Shown piece after piece: positions 1 through 7,150 of a stretch of DNA of 64,000 bases. This DNA comes from an uncultured Clostridia bacterium. Lineage in GTDB: Bacteria > Bacillota > Clostridia > Christensenellales > Borkfalkiaceae. Below the pieces are notes generated by a model that worked only from the letters and a program-made list of their open reading frames with translations, had not been told where the DNA came from and searched no databases. A program made the position numbers and the translations under genes. The first letter of the stretch is position 1. Each line of letters begins with the position of its first letter. The stretch covers positions 1-64,000 of the forward strand of contig CAKNLK010000007.1 in assembly GCA_930989535.1 (NCBI GenBank). The letters are read 5' to 3'.

Positions 1-26
1 GCTATATCCTTTCGACGCAGCTTCAT
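1..26 (-). CDS. 5' end of an unidentified gene (cut by window edge)
   Basis: An ATG at 24-26 read on the minus strand is preceded by a good ribosome binding site (AGGAGT, 6 bases upstream) and opens a frame that runs off the window (M-K-L-R-R-K-D-I). Eight residues are too few to name it. A 200-base leader with a promoter and an intrinsic terminator lies upstream, so the gene is probably controlled by transcription attenuation. Confidence 0.55.
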
Positions 27-70
27 ATTTACTCCTGAACAGTAAATCTATACTTAAATTGACATAAAAA

Positions 71-104
71 AAGGCCTGCACATATATGTGCAAACCTGCT
101 TTTA
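71..104 (-). terminator. Intrinsic terminator in the leader of the gene at 1-26 (attenuator candidate)
   Basis: On the minus strand a hairpin built on TGCACAT/ATGTGCA, extended by AGG/CCT with small mismatches, is followed directly by seven T. It lies between the promoter at 242-270 and the start codon at 24-26, so it would end transcripts before the gene unless prevented. Confidence 0.6.
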
Positions 105-180
105 ATCGATATTCCGTTAATTTTTCTGCCGTCAGTTAAAGTATGATTATTTTGTAATAATACTCTAAACTACTATTTTT

Positions 181-226
181 GCTATCCGCGTAGTCCCCCA
201 TTTCCGCTCTTTCGCTATCCGTGTAG
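181..226 (-). promoter_or_regulatory. Leader region with a 13-bp direct repeat
   Basis: GCTATCCGCGTAG at 181-193 and GCTATCCGTGTAG at 214-226 are direct repeats within the predicted 5' leader transcribed from 242-270 towards 26. Together with the terminator they could form alternative structures. I do not recognise a known riboswitch or T-box core. The rest of 105-360 is AT-rich and holds no gene I can support. Confidence 0.35.
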
Positions 227-241
227 CAAATCTATATTCAT

Positions 242-270
242 ACTATATCACACAATATTCACTTTGTCAA
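242..270 (-). promoter_or_regulatory. Promoter of the attenuator leader
   Basis: Minus strand TTGACA (265-270), 17-bp spacer, TATAGT (242-247). This near-consensus vegetative promoter would start a leader of about 210 bases before the gene at 1-26. Confidence 0.7.
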
Positions 271-387
271 TACCTTTTTTTAAAATTTCACCAACAAAAA
301 TTTAAATTTGAGAGGCTCTAAAAAAGACTTTAAATACAGCTTTAAATTACATTTGCCCCTTCAAAACTTTGCGGTAGTCTCTTATAA

Positions 388-421
388 AGGGAAAAGCGGC
401 ACAACTGTGCCGCTTTTCCTT
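388..421 (-). terminator. Strong hairpin downstream of pnp
   Basis: GGAAAAGCGGCACA and TGTGCCGCTTTTCC pair around a 2- to 3-base loop. It is the second of two hairpins after pnp and probably a back-up terminator. Confidence 0.6.
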
Positions 422-442
422 ATCATGTATATCTTCTAATAA

Positions 443-470
443 CAGGGCCGCCCTTACGGACGGCCCTGCG
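443..470 (-). terminator. Terminator hairpin of pnp
   Basis: CAGGGCCGTCC and GGGCGGCCCTG pair with one mismatch, starting 12 bases after the pnp stop codon. A T-rich but not pure T tract follows. Confidence 0.55.
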
Positions 471-481
471 TATGCCGAATA

Positions 482-2581
482 TTAAACGTCCATCTTTTCG
501 AGGAGCTTCAAATCGATGCCCTTTTCGCCGATCTTGATGATTTCGACTTTGACGGTATCGCCGATGTTCAAAACGTCCTCTACCTGGTTGATGCGCTTGT
601 CGCTCATCTTGGAGATGTGAATCATGCCGTCTTTGCCGGGAGCCAGCTCGACGAACGCGCCGACCTTGGACAGGATGCGGACGACCGAGCCGATGAACAT
701 ATCGCCCACCTCGGGGTCGCGCGCGATGGAGAGGATAATCGCCTTGGCGCGCTCGGCGTTTTCGGTGTTCTCGCCGTACGTCGCAATGCAGACCTTTCCG
801 TCGTCGTCGATGTCGATTTTGACACCCGTCTCCTCGATGATCTTGTTGATGACCTTGCCGCCGCTGCCGATGACCTCGCGGATCTTATCGGGATCGATGT
901 TGAAGGAGATAATCTTCGGCGCGAACTTGGACAGCTCTTTGCGCGGCGCGGGCAACACGTCGAGCATCTTGTGCAGGATGAACTGCCTGCCCTCGTTCGC
1001 CTGCGCAATGGCGCGGCGGAGGATATCTTCGGAGATGCCCTTGATTTTGATATCCATCTGAATGGCGGTGATGCCCTTTTCGGTACCCGCGACCTTGAAG
1101 TCCATGTCGCCGAGGAAGTCCTCGAGCCCCTGGATATCCGTCAAAATCGCGACGCGGTCGCTGTTCGTATCCTTGATGAGCCCCATCGCGCAGCCCGCGA
1201 CGGGAGCCTTGATGGGAACGCCCGCATCCATGAGCGCCAGCGTGGAGCCGCAGACGCTCGCCTGCGACGTGGAGCCGTTCGAGCTCATGACGTCGGACAC
1301 CATGCGGATGGCGTACGGGAATTCCTCTGCACTCGGAACGACGGGTTCGAGCGCGCGCTCGGCAAGGGCGCCGTGGCCGATTTCGCGGCGGCCGGGGCTC
1401 TTGAGGCCCTTCGCTTCGCCCGTGGAATAGCCGGGGAAATTATACTGGTGCATATAGCGCTTGGAAGTTTCGTCGTCCAAACCGTCCAGCTTCTGCACTT
1501 CGGACAGGGTGCCGAGGGTGCAGGTGGAGAGCACCTGCGTCTGCCCGCGGGTGAACACCGCCGAGCCGTGCACGCGGGGCAGAATGCCCGTTTCGCACCA
1601 GATCGGGCGAATTTCTTTGAGGCTGCGGCCGTCGGGGCGAATGCCCTTGTCCAAGATCTTCGCGCGGACTTTCTCTTTCGTGAGATAGTACAGGCTGTCC
1701 TTGATTTCGCGCGCCTTGTCGGGATAGGTATCGGCGAAGTGCGCCAACACGTCCTTTTCGACTTCGTTCTGCTTTTCCTCGCGCGCCTGGCGGTCGTACT
1801 CGTCAAGCGCCTTATCCAGCATGTCGGAAGCGTACGCGCGCACCGCGGCGTCGATGTCCTCGGGGACGTGGTACAGCTCCATCTGGCGCTTCGGCTTGCC
1901 GATCTCCTTCTGAATCATTTCAATGAAGGCGCACTGCTTTTTGATTTCCTCGTGGCCGAACAGAATCGCGCCGACCATCTCCTCGTCGGAGATTTCCTTC
2001 GCGCCCGCTTCGACCATCATGATGGCATCCTTCGTGCCCGAAAGGCCGAGCGAGAGAACGCTCTTTTCGCGCTGGGCGTTGTCGGGGTTGATGACGTACT
2101 GCCCGTCGACCAGGCCGACCTGCACCGAACCCGTGGGGCCTGCCCAAGGGATGTCGGAGATGCTCAGGGCGATCGAGCTGCCCATCATTGCGAACGGCTC
2201 GGGGGGGATGTTCGTATCGACGGAGAGCGCGGTCGCAATGACCACGACGTCGTTATACAGCCCCTTCGGGAAGAGCGGGCGGATGGGCCTGTCGATGAGG
2301 CGGGAGGTGAGGATACCCTTGTCGCTCGCCCTGCCCTCGCGCTTTTTGAAGCCGCCCGGAATTTTGCCTACCGCATACATCTTCTCTTCGAAATCCACCT
2401 GCAGGGGGAAGAAATCCATCCCCTCGCGCGGGGTTTCGGACATGGTGACGTTGACCATCACCACCGTGTCGCCGCAGCGGACGACGCAGGAACCGTTTGC
2501 CTGTTCGGCGTATTTCCCCGTTTCTACGATGACTTTCCTGCCGCCGACTTCCGTTTCAAACTGTCTGAAAGTTTTTGTCAT
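482..2581 (-). CDS. pnp: Polyribonucleotide nucleotidyltransferase (PNPase)
   Basis: PNPase degrades RNA 3' to 5' with phosphate, releasing nucleoside diphosphates, and takes part in mRNA turnover. At 699 residues it has the usual length and order: two RNase PH domains joined by a helical linker, a KH domain with the GxxG loop (IGSGGK near residue 571), and a C-terminal S1 domain from about residue 626. The start ATG has an AAGGAG site. It follows rpsO at a 95-bp gap, the conserved rpsO-pnp pair, so it is probably transcribed with rpsO by read-through of the hairpin between them. Nothing is missing. Confidence 0.98.
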   Translation of the reverse strand: MTKTFRQFETEVGGRKVIVETGKYAEQANGSCVVRCGDTVVMVNVTMSETPREGMDFFPLQVDFEEKMYAVGKIPGGFKKREGRASDKGILTSRLIDRPIRPLFPKGLYNDVVVIATALSVDTNIPPEPFAMMGSSIALSISDIPWAGPTGSVQVGLVDGQYVINPDNAQREKSVLSLGLSGTKDAIMMVEAGAKEISDEEMVGAILFGHEEIKKQCAFIEMIQKEIGKPKRQMELYHVPEDIDAAVRAYASDMLDKALDEYDRQAREEKQNEVEKDVLAHFADTYPDKAREIKDSLYYLTKEKVRAKILDKGIRPDGRSLKEIRPIWCETGILPRVHGSAVFTRGQTQVLSTCTLGTLSEVQKLDGLDDETSKRYMHQYNFPGYSTGEAKGLKSPGRREIGHGALAERALEPVVPSAEEFPYAIRMVSDVMSSNGSTSQASVCGSTLALMDAGVPIKAPVAGCAMGLIKDTNSDRVAILTDIQGLEDFLGDMDFKVAGTEKGITAIQMDIKIKGISEDILRRAIAQANEGRQFILHKMLDVLPAPRKELSKFAPKIISFNIDPDKIREVIGSGGKVINKIIEETGVKIDIDDDGKVCIATYGENTENAERAKAIILSIARDPEVGDMFIGSVVRILSKVGAFVELAPGKDGMIHISKMSDKRINQVEDVLNIGDTVKVEIIKIGEKGIDLKLLEKMDV

Positions 2582-2639
2582 TGTACACTCCTTACTCTTT
2601 GTTCTTTTTGCGAGGGGCCCTTGCCCGGCGCAATTTATA

Positions 2640-2668
2640 AAAGGGCCGAACGCATGTTCCGCCCTTAA
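2640..2668 (-). terminator. Hairpin between rpsO and pnp
   Basis: AAGGGC-GAAC pairs with GTTC-GCCCTT, followed on the minus strand by TTTTATAAA. It probably acts as a partial terminator or mRNA-stabilising structure after rpsO, as is common between rpsO and pnp. Confidence 0.55.
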
Positions 2669-2676
2669 ATAATCGA

Positions 2677-2940
2677 TTATTTACGCAGATCCAAGCGGGC
2701 AACGATTTCCCTGTACTTCTCGATGTCCTTGGATTTGATATAGTCGAGCAGGCCGCGGCGCTGGCCGACCATTTTCAAAAGACCGCGGCGGCTGTGGTTG
2801 TCGTGCGGGTGCTCTTTGAGGTGCTCGTTGAGGTGGTTGATGCGCTCGGTGAGAAGAGCGATCTGCACTTCGGAAGAACCGGTGTCGCCGTCGTGACGCT
2901 TGAACTCGTCGATGATTTGGGTTTTCTTTTCCTTTTCCAT
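2677..2940 (-). CDS. rpsO: 30S ribosomal protein S15
   Basis: S15 binds 16S rRNA early in assembly of the 30S platform. The 87-residue protein has the family length and the typical [11 protein letters not shown] segment (about residues 15-25) and the R-R-G-L-L-x-x-x-x-x-R-R-x-L-L core. AAGGAG lies 7 bases before the ATG. It has its own promoter at 3026-3054 and precedes pnp. Confidence 0.98.
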   Translation of the reverse strand: MEKEKKTQIIDEFKRHDGDTGSSEVQIALLTERINHLNEHLKEHPHDNHSRRGLLKMVGQRRGLLDYIKSKDIEKYREIVARLDLRK

Positions 2941-3025
2941 TGTTTTACTCCTTGGAAATAAATTTTATTGGCGCGAAACAAAGCGCGGCGAGGAGAACCG
3001 CTCGGCTTTGATTGCGTACAGCTAT

Positions 3026-3054
3026 ATTTTAGCATAAATCGCGGTGCTTGTAAA
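3026..3054 (-). promoter_or_regulatory. Promoter of rpsO-pnp
   Basis: Minus strand TTTACA (3049-3054), 17-bp spacer, TAAAAT (3026-3031). The predicted leader before rpsO is about 75 bases. Confidence 0.65.
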
Positions 3055-3129
3055 CTGTTTCTCGCCCGCAACGGAAAATCTGTTCAAAAAGATATTGTTC
3101 AACCTCTTGCCCGAATGTATTCCCCTGTC

Positions 3130-3158
3130 TTGACAAAAATGCCGTTTTGGTGTATAGT
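3130..3158 (+). promoter_or_regulatory. Promoter of the HNH nuclease gene
   Basis: TTGACA (3130-3135), 17-bp spacer, TATAGT (3153-3158), directed at the gene starting at 3197. Confidence 0.7.
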
Positions 3159-3196
3159 ATAGTCGCATTACAAACGGGGAACAAAAATAAATTTAA

Positions 3197-4024
3197 ATGA
3201 TAATTTTTATAATTATGTTAGCAATAGTGATTGCTATTGGAGCTGTTTTAGCAGTAATACTCTTGCTACAAGCACGACAAAGAAAATATGCAGACTTTAT
3301 ACTTAAAAACAGCCTTTGCTTAAAACAACTGACTGAACTAAACAATCGATATACATTCTACTCGGATATAAACCTCAACCAAAATCATACATACGATAAT
3401 GAAAATTTTTTTAATGATATTTCTTGTCAAGATTTTTTGATTTATCAATTACAATTCATCAAAAAGGATGTCGTTGACCAAATTGAAAAAATCAGAATCA
3501 ATGAACGATTATACGATAAATATCTTGAAGAAATAGCTACTATAAAACAATCCGGTCAATTTCAGACTAATGCAGGAAAGTTAAAAGTTGAAAAATTACT
3601 AATACTCGAAAAAAAATTGATAGAGGAGCAAATATATCATCCGATTATCCAATTTATTTTGACAGTAACATTGTATTGCTCGACAATCAATGGACAAATA
3701 TACAATTCGAAAAGCAAAGATTTTTTTGATAACGATGTACTGTCTCTCATTGCAAGACTAAACAAAAAAAGAGGCACCTATTTTACAGACCGTGAAATTT
3801 GGAATGCTATCTGCCGTGTAGAGAGAGGGAAAGTTTCAAATAAAATGAGATTTTCCATTTATGCCCGAGACAGATACAGGTGTTGCAGATGCGGCGCGTC
3901 GGGAAGATTCGTCCAATTAGAGATTGACCATATCATCCCAATCGCAAAAGGGGGCAAATCTACCTATGATAATTTACAGACCTTGTGTCATAATTGCAAT
4001 GTCGAAAAAGGTGATAAATACTGA
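3197..4024 (+). CDS. Membrane-anchored HNH endonuclease-like protein
   Basis: The 275-residue protein starts with one hydrophobic segment (about residues 2-24, an N-terminal membrane anchor). A charged helical region follows, and it ends in an HNH domain: C-x-x-C near 229-232, D-H-I-I-P at 244-248, and a closing C-H-N-C at 264-267. That is a zinc-stabilised HNH nuclease fold of the McrA/5-methylcytosine-nuclease kind. The gene is strikingly AT-rich next to its GC-rich neighbours and interrupts conserved chromosome order, so transfer is likely. It has its own promoter. The ribosome binding site (GGGGA about 15 bases upstream) is poorly spaced; a second ATG lies at codon 8. A role in defence or DNA processing is inference. 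The middle region is not recognised. Confidence 0.8.
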   Translation: MIIFIIMLAIVIAIGAVLAVILLLQARQRKYADFILKNSLCLKQLTELNNRYTFYSDINLNQNHTYDNENFFNDISCQDFLIYQLQFIKKDVVDQIEKIRINERLYDKYLEEIATIKQSGQFQTNAGKLKVEKLLILEKKLIEEQIYHPIIQFILTVTLYCSTINGQIYNSKSKDFFDNDVLSLIARLNKKRGTYFTDREIWNAICRVERGKVSNKMRFSIYARDRYRCCRCGASGRFVQLEIDHIIPIAKGGKSTYDNLQTLCHNCNVEKGDKY

Positions 4025-4035
4025 TACATATATTT

Positions 4036-4068
4036 AAGCGGTTGACACAAAATGTGCGCCGCTTTTTC
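4036..4068 (+). terminator. Terminator of the HNH gene
   Basis: AAGCGG and CCGCTT enclose an inner CACA/TGTG stem, followed by TTTTTCTTT. It lies between convergent genes. Confidence 0.7.
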
Positions 4069-4074
4069 TTTCGC

Positions 4075-5448
4075 TCATTTCCCGCCGAACAATGCGCGCT
4101 TGCCAGCGATGATGCCGTCGATTTTTTTGATGTAGGTCGGGATGTCCTTCGGGGCGCCCTGCCGCTCGATACGGCCCTCGTGCAAAAAAATCTTTTTGCC
4201 CACCGCGTTCGCGCCGCAGGCGAGGTTGTCGGTGATTTCCTCCATCACGTCCACGTTGTACACGCACGCCTTGCCCGGCTTCGTCCAACCCGTATTTTCG
4301 CAGTTGCCAGCCATGTACTTCTGGCGGTACATATAGTACGGAACGTACCCGCTTTGGCTCAACCGTTCGCGCGAATAGGCGATCATCTCCTGGATGCGCT
4401 CCACGTTCAAAAAGGACTCCTCCTCTTTGAGCTGCGCGCCCTTTTTCAGGCACAGCGTGTGCACGGTGATGTTTTCGGGCGAGAGCGCGATCGCCCTGTC
4501 AACGCTCTCCTCAAACTCCTCGCAGGTTTCGCCCGTAAGCCCCGCGATGAGGTCGAAATTGACGTCGAAGCCGAACTTCTGCGCCATTTCGTAGGCGCGG
4601 TAGATGTCCGCACTCGTATGCCTTCTGCCGATGCGCTCGAGCGTCGCGTCGCAGAAGCTCTGCGGGTTGACACAGATGCGCGTGACGCCGTAATCCTTTA
4701 AAAGCTGCAGTTTTTCGTCGGTGAACACGTCCGGCCGCCCCGCCTCGACGGTGTACTCCCCCGCGTCCGCCGCAAACGGCGCGGCTGCTTCGAGCACGCG
4801 GCCGAGCTCCGATTCGGAGAGGACGAGGGGCGTTCCCCCGCCGATATACACGCTTTTCAGCCTCCTGTACAGCCCGCGGCAGGAGGCAATTTCCTGTTCG
4901 AGCGCGGTCAGGTAGTCGCCGACGTACTGCCCCGTTTTACTGATATCCGCCGTGATGAAGGAGCAGTAGTTGCACTTGGAGGGGCAGAACGGGATGCCTA
5001 TGTACAAGTCCGCCGCGCCCTCCTCCTTGGAGTAGATGCCCTCCTGCGATTGCAAAACGGAGCGCACGAGGGCGATATTTTCGGGGGAAACGCCGAATTT
5101 TTCGAACATCGGCTCGAAGGGCCTGCCCGCCTCCAACTCTGCATAGGCGAGCTTGGTGGGCCGTATGCCCGTGAGCGCGCCCCACGGCATGCTCCTGCCC
5201 GTCTCTTTGCGCAGCGCCTCGTACACGGCGAGTTTGGCAAAGCGCTTGGCGTAGCGCTTGAATTCCAGCTCGTTCGCGCAGGCGTGCGCTTCGCAGAAGT
5301 CGTATTCCCTGCCGCCGACGAGCACCGTATTGATGAAGTTGTTTTCCGCATAGAGGAAAGTGTGGGCGACGTCGGGCGCGTTTTCCCCGAACAGCCGCAC
5401 CACGTCCATCAGCTCGGGATGCAGAAATTCCGTATTCGTAGTCAACAT
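4075..5448 (-). CDS. hemZ: Coproporphyrinogen III oxidase-like radical SAM protein HemZ
   Basis: Radical SAM enzyme of the HemN/HemZ group, named for oxygen-independent coproporphyrinogen dehydrogenation. The 457-residue protein has a C-P-S-K-C-N-Y-C cluster motif near residue 173, the glycine-rich G-G-G-T-P segment, and the T-V-E-A-G-R-P-D motif typical of HemZ. Its roughly 165-residue N-terminal extension also fits HemZ. It is the last gene of the tgt-to-hemZ block, the usual clostridial position. No other haem genes are in the window, so the real substrate is not certain. Confidence 0.9.
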   Translation of the reverse strand: MLTTNTEFLHPELMDVVRLFGENAPDVAHTFLYAENNFINTVLVGGREYDFCEAHACANELEFKRYAKRFAKLAVYEALRKETGRSMPWGALTGIRPTKLAYAELEAGRPFEPMFEKFGVSPENIALVRSVLQSQEGIYSKEEGAADLYIGIPFCPSKCNYCSFITADISKTGQYVGDYLTALEQEIASCRGLYRRLKSVYIGGGTPLVLSESELGRVLEAAAPFAADAGEYTVEAGRPDVFTDEKLQLLKDYGVTRICVNPQSFCDATLERIGRRHTSADIYRAYEMAQKFGFDVNFDLIAGLTGETCEEFEESVDRAIALSPENITVHTLCLKKGAQLKEEESFLNVERIQEMIAYSRERLSQSGYVPYYMYRQKYMAGNCENTGWTKPGKACVYNVDVMEEITDNLACGANAVGKKIFLHEGRIERQGAPKDIPTYIKKIDGIIAGKRALFGGK

Positions 5449-5517
5449 AAAATCAAAACCTTATTCACGAAAACAGCGGCTAAAAAGCTGCCGCTGAACA
5501 GATTTTTTATAAAAGTA

Positions 5518-5708
5518 CGAAACAGGGAAAACCGCGTTTTTACCTGTTTCACCCTATTTGCCGATACCTCGGCTCACAGAAGGGGTGAATGTCCGCGATT
5601 GTATAATATGTGTGCCCCTATATATCGCGGACACAGGGGAAAACCGCTCGGGTTTCCCCTTAAATTCTCGGCATTTCGCAGCCGACAGCTCGGCGAGAAA
5701 TGCGAGAA
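5518..5708 (+). repeat. Multi-hairpin element copy 1 (E-A-B-C-D, complete)
   Basis: E: GAAACAGG/CCTGTTTC at about 5519-5550. A: GCCGA-TACC-TCGGC (5560-5573). B: GTCCGCGAT/ATCGCGGAC with the conserved loop ATAATATGTGTGCCC (5590-5632). C: GGGGAAA/TTTCCCC (5636-5659). D: CTCGGCATTTCGC against GAGAAATGCGAG (5667-5706). D touches the stop codon of the MBL hydrolase gene (5709). The gap to hemZ (5449-5517) also holds an AGCGGC/GCCGCT hairpin. Confidence 0.8.
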
Positions 5709-6311
5709 CTATTTCGCAAAGGGGTTGAATTTGCGCTCGTGCGAAAGGGTCGTCGGCTCGTCGTGCCCCGGGTACACCGTTTTATCCCCTTCGAGCGCAA
5801 GGAGCGCCTGCACGCTCTGGCGAAGCTGCGCCGCGCTTCCGCCGGGGAAATCGGTACGGCCTACGCTCTCGCAAAAGAGAGTGTCGCCGGTAAACAGGGA
5901 ATTGCCGCATAGGAAACAGCACCCGCCCTTCGTGTGCCCGGGCGTAGCGATGACGGAAAAGCGCATGCCGCACAAGTCGAGCGTTTCGCCGCCGCGGAAG
6001 GTGAAATCGATGCGGAACGGCTCGACAGGCACGCCCATCGCGGAAGCGAGGTTGGCGGAGGAGCCGACGAGCTTTTCCTCCTCGGCAAGGCAGCCGATCT
6101 TTGCGCCCGCCGCCTGCAGCGCCGCACAGCCGCCGATATGGTCGAAATGTCCGTGGGTAAGCAAAACGGTATGAATTTTTATGCCCTTTTGTGCCGCGAA
6201 CGCGAGCGGCTCTTTGCCGCCGCAGTCGATGAGAACGGCGTTTTTTCCGTCCTCGGTGACGATATAGGAATTGGCCCGCAAAATGCCCGCGGGGACTGTG
6301 AAGATAGTCAT
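5709..6311 (-). CDS. MBL-fold metallo-hydrolase (glyoxalase II-like)
   Basis: A 200-residue metallo-beta-lactamase-fold hydrolase with the metal motif T-H-G-H-F-D-H-I-G near residue 53, a second histidine in A-T-P-G-H-T-K-G-G, the metal-bridging aspartate in F-T-G-D-T-L-F, and a terminal G-H in Y-P-G-H-D-E-P-T. This is the layout of the YcbL/GloB-like group, thioester or related hydrolases in the cytoplasm. It sits between rel and hemZ, its usual clostridial position. The AAGGA ribosome binding site lies just outside hairpin D of the reverse repeat copy at 6323-6662. The substrate is not known. Confidence 0.9.
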   Translation of the reverse strand: MTIFTVPAGILRANSYIVTEDGKNAVLIDCGGKEPLAFAAQKGIKIHTVLLTHGHFDHIGGCAALQAAGAKIGCLAEEEKLVGSSANLASAMGVPVEPFRIDFTFRGGETLDLCGMRFSVIATPGHTKGGCCFLCGNSLFTGDTLFCESVGRTDFPGGSAAQLRQSVQALLALEGDKTVYPGHDEPTTLSHERKFNPFAK

Positions 6312-6322
6312 AAAAAAAATTT

Positions 6323-6662
6323 CCTTCGCGCGAATCTCGCAAAAGAGATGCTGCGATTCGCTTGATTTCAGAGAAAACCCGCGGGCACGCGGCTTTGCCG
6401 CTGACCGCCTGTTTTCTCTCTTTGCGCTCGTCGCAACAAGGCGACAAAGGACAGGCGGCGTGCGTTGCTTGCCGCCAAGTCCTCGTGTGCTTGTTGCTCC
6501 TTTTCCCCAAAAATCTCACACCGCTTTGCGCGTTGCGATTTTCGGGGGCCCCATTATTTAGGGCTCTCTTATTATAGAGCGCGCACAAATTCACTCTTTC
6601 CGCATATGCCCTTCGGCATATCGGGGGCAAAAACGAAAATTGCGATTTCCGTTTTTGCGAGA
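6323..6662 (-). repeat. Multi-hairpin element copy 2 (reverse, B loop carries a 127-bp insert)
   Basis: Read on the minus strand the order is E (GCAAAAACG/CGTTTTTGC, 6627-6659), A-like region, B (GCGCTC/GAGCGC), C and D (CGAATC/GATTCG, 6333-6360). The B loop holds an insert at about 6429-6553 also found in the copies at 55111-55237 and 55432-55559. D lies just upstream of the MBL hydrolase start. Confidence 0.7.
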
Positions 6663-6673
6663 AATTATTTCCG

Positions 6674-6890
6674 TTCACACTTTTTGTTTTGAGCTGACAA
6701 AACAAAAAGTCGTGATTTTCAGGACAACCCCATTGCCCTCGCTTTGCTCGGGTCAATCGGAGTTTTCCTCGCCGCGGCATAATTAAGGGCACACATATTA
6801 TTAAAATGCCGCGGCTCACCTTTCCTGCAAAAGCAAAAGTGTTTGCAATTTGGGTGCGCTGGCGCAGAGGCGCGACTCTGCTTGCGCAAG
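6674..6890 (-). repeat. Multi-hairpin element copy 3 (reverse)
   Basis: D: CTTTTTGTTTTG/CAAAACAAAAAG with the conserved GAGCTGAC loop (6680-6710). C: 6721-6766. B: GCCGCGGCAT/ATGCCGCGGC with loop TAAGGGCACACATATTA read on the plus strand (6771-6813). E-like: GCAGAG/CTCTGC (6864-6880). It faces copy 4 head to head. Confidence 0.75.
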
Positions 6891-6915
6891 TAATTATTTT
6901 AACGATTACTTGCGC
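6884..6915. repeat. Palindrome joining repeat copies 3 and 4
   Basis: GCGCAAGTAAT and ATTACTTGCGC are perfect 11-base arms around a 10-base loop. They are the centre of a 464-bp inverted pair made of repeat copies 3 and 4 (6674-7137). Confidence 0.8.
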
Positions 6916-7137
6916 GTTCCAAAATCGCTATTTTGATAATTTCTCGAAAAAGGCAAAACCACGCTTTTGCCTTTTTCACCCAATTTGCCGATACCTCGGC
7001 TCACGGAAAGGGTGAAAGCGACGCGCATATTTACGGTGTGCTCCTAAAAGGCGCGTCGCTGAGGGGAAAACCGCTCGGGTTTCCCCTCAAACTCTCGGCA
7101 TTTCGCAGCCGACAGCTCGGCGAGAAATGCGAGAACC
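6916..7137 (+). repeat. Multi-hairpin element copy 4
   Basis: E: AAAAAGGCAAAA/TTTTGCCTTTTT (6947-6977). A: GCCGATACCTCGGC (6987-7000). B: AGCGACGCGC/GCGCGTCGCT (7016-7061). C: GGGGAAA/TTTCCCC. D: CTCGGCATTTCGC/GAGAAATGCGAG (7093-7132). It ends 13 bases before the rel stop codon. Confidence 0.8.
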
Positions 7138-7150
7138 TTTTTTCGTGAAC

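Noticed and set aside
617-2668. 683-codon open frame opposite pnp on the plus strand, and similar long frames opposite recJ, recG, fakA and others
   Set aside because: They lie entirely over well-recognised genes on the other strand, have arginine/alanine/histidine-rich low-complexity translations and match no family. GC-rich codon use creates them.
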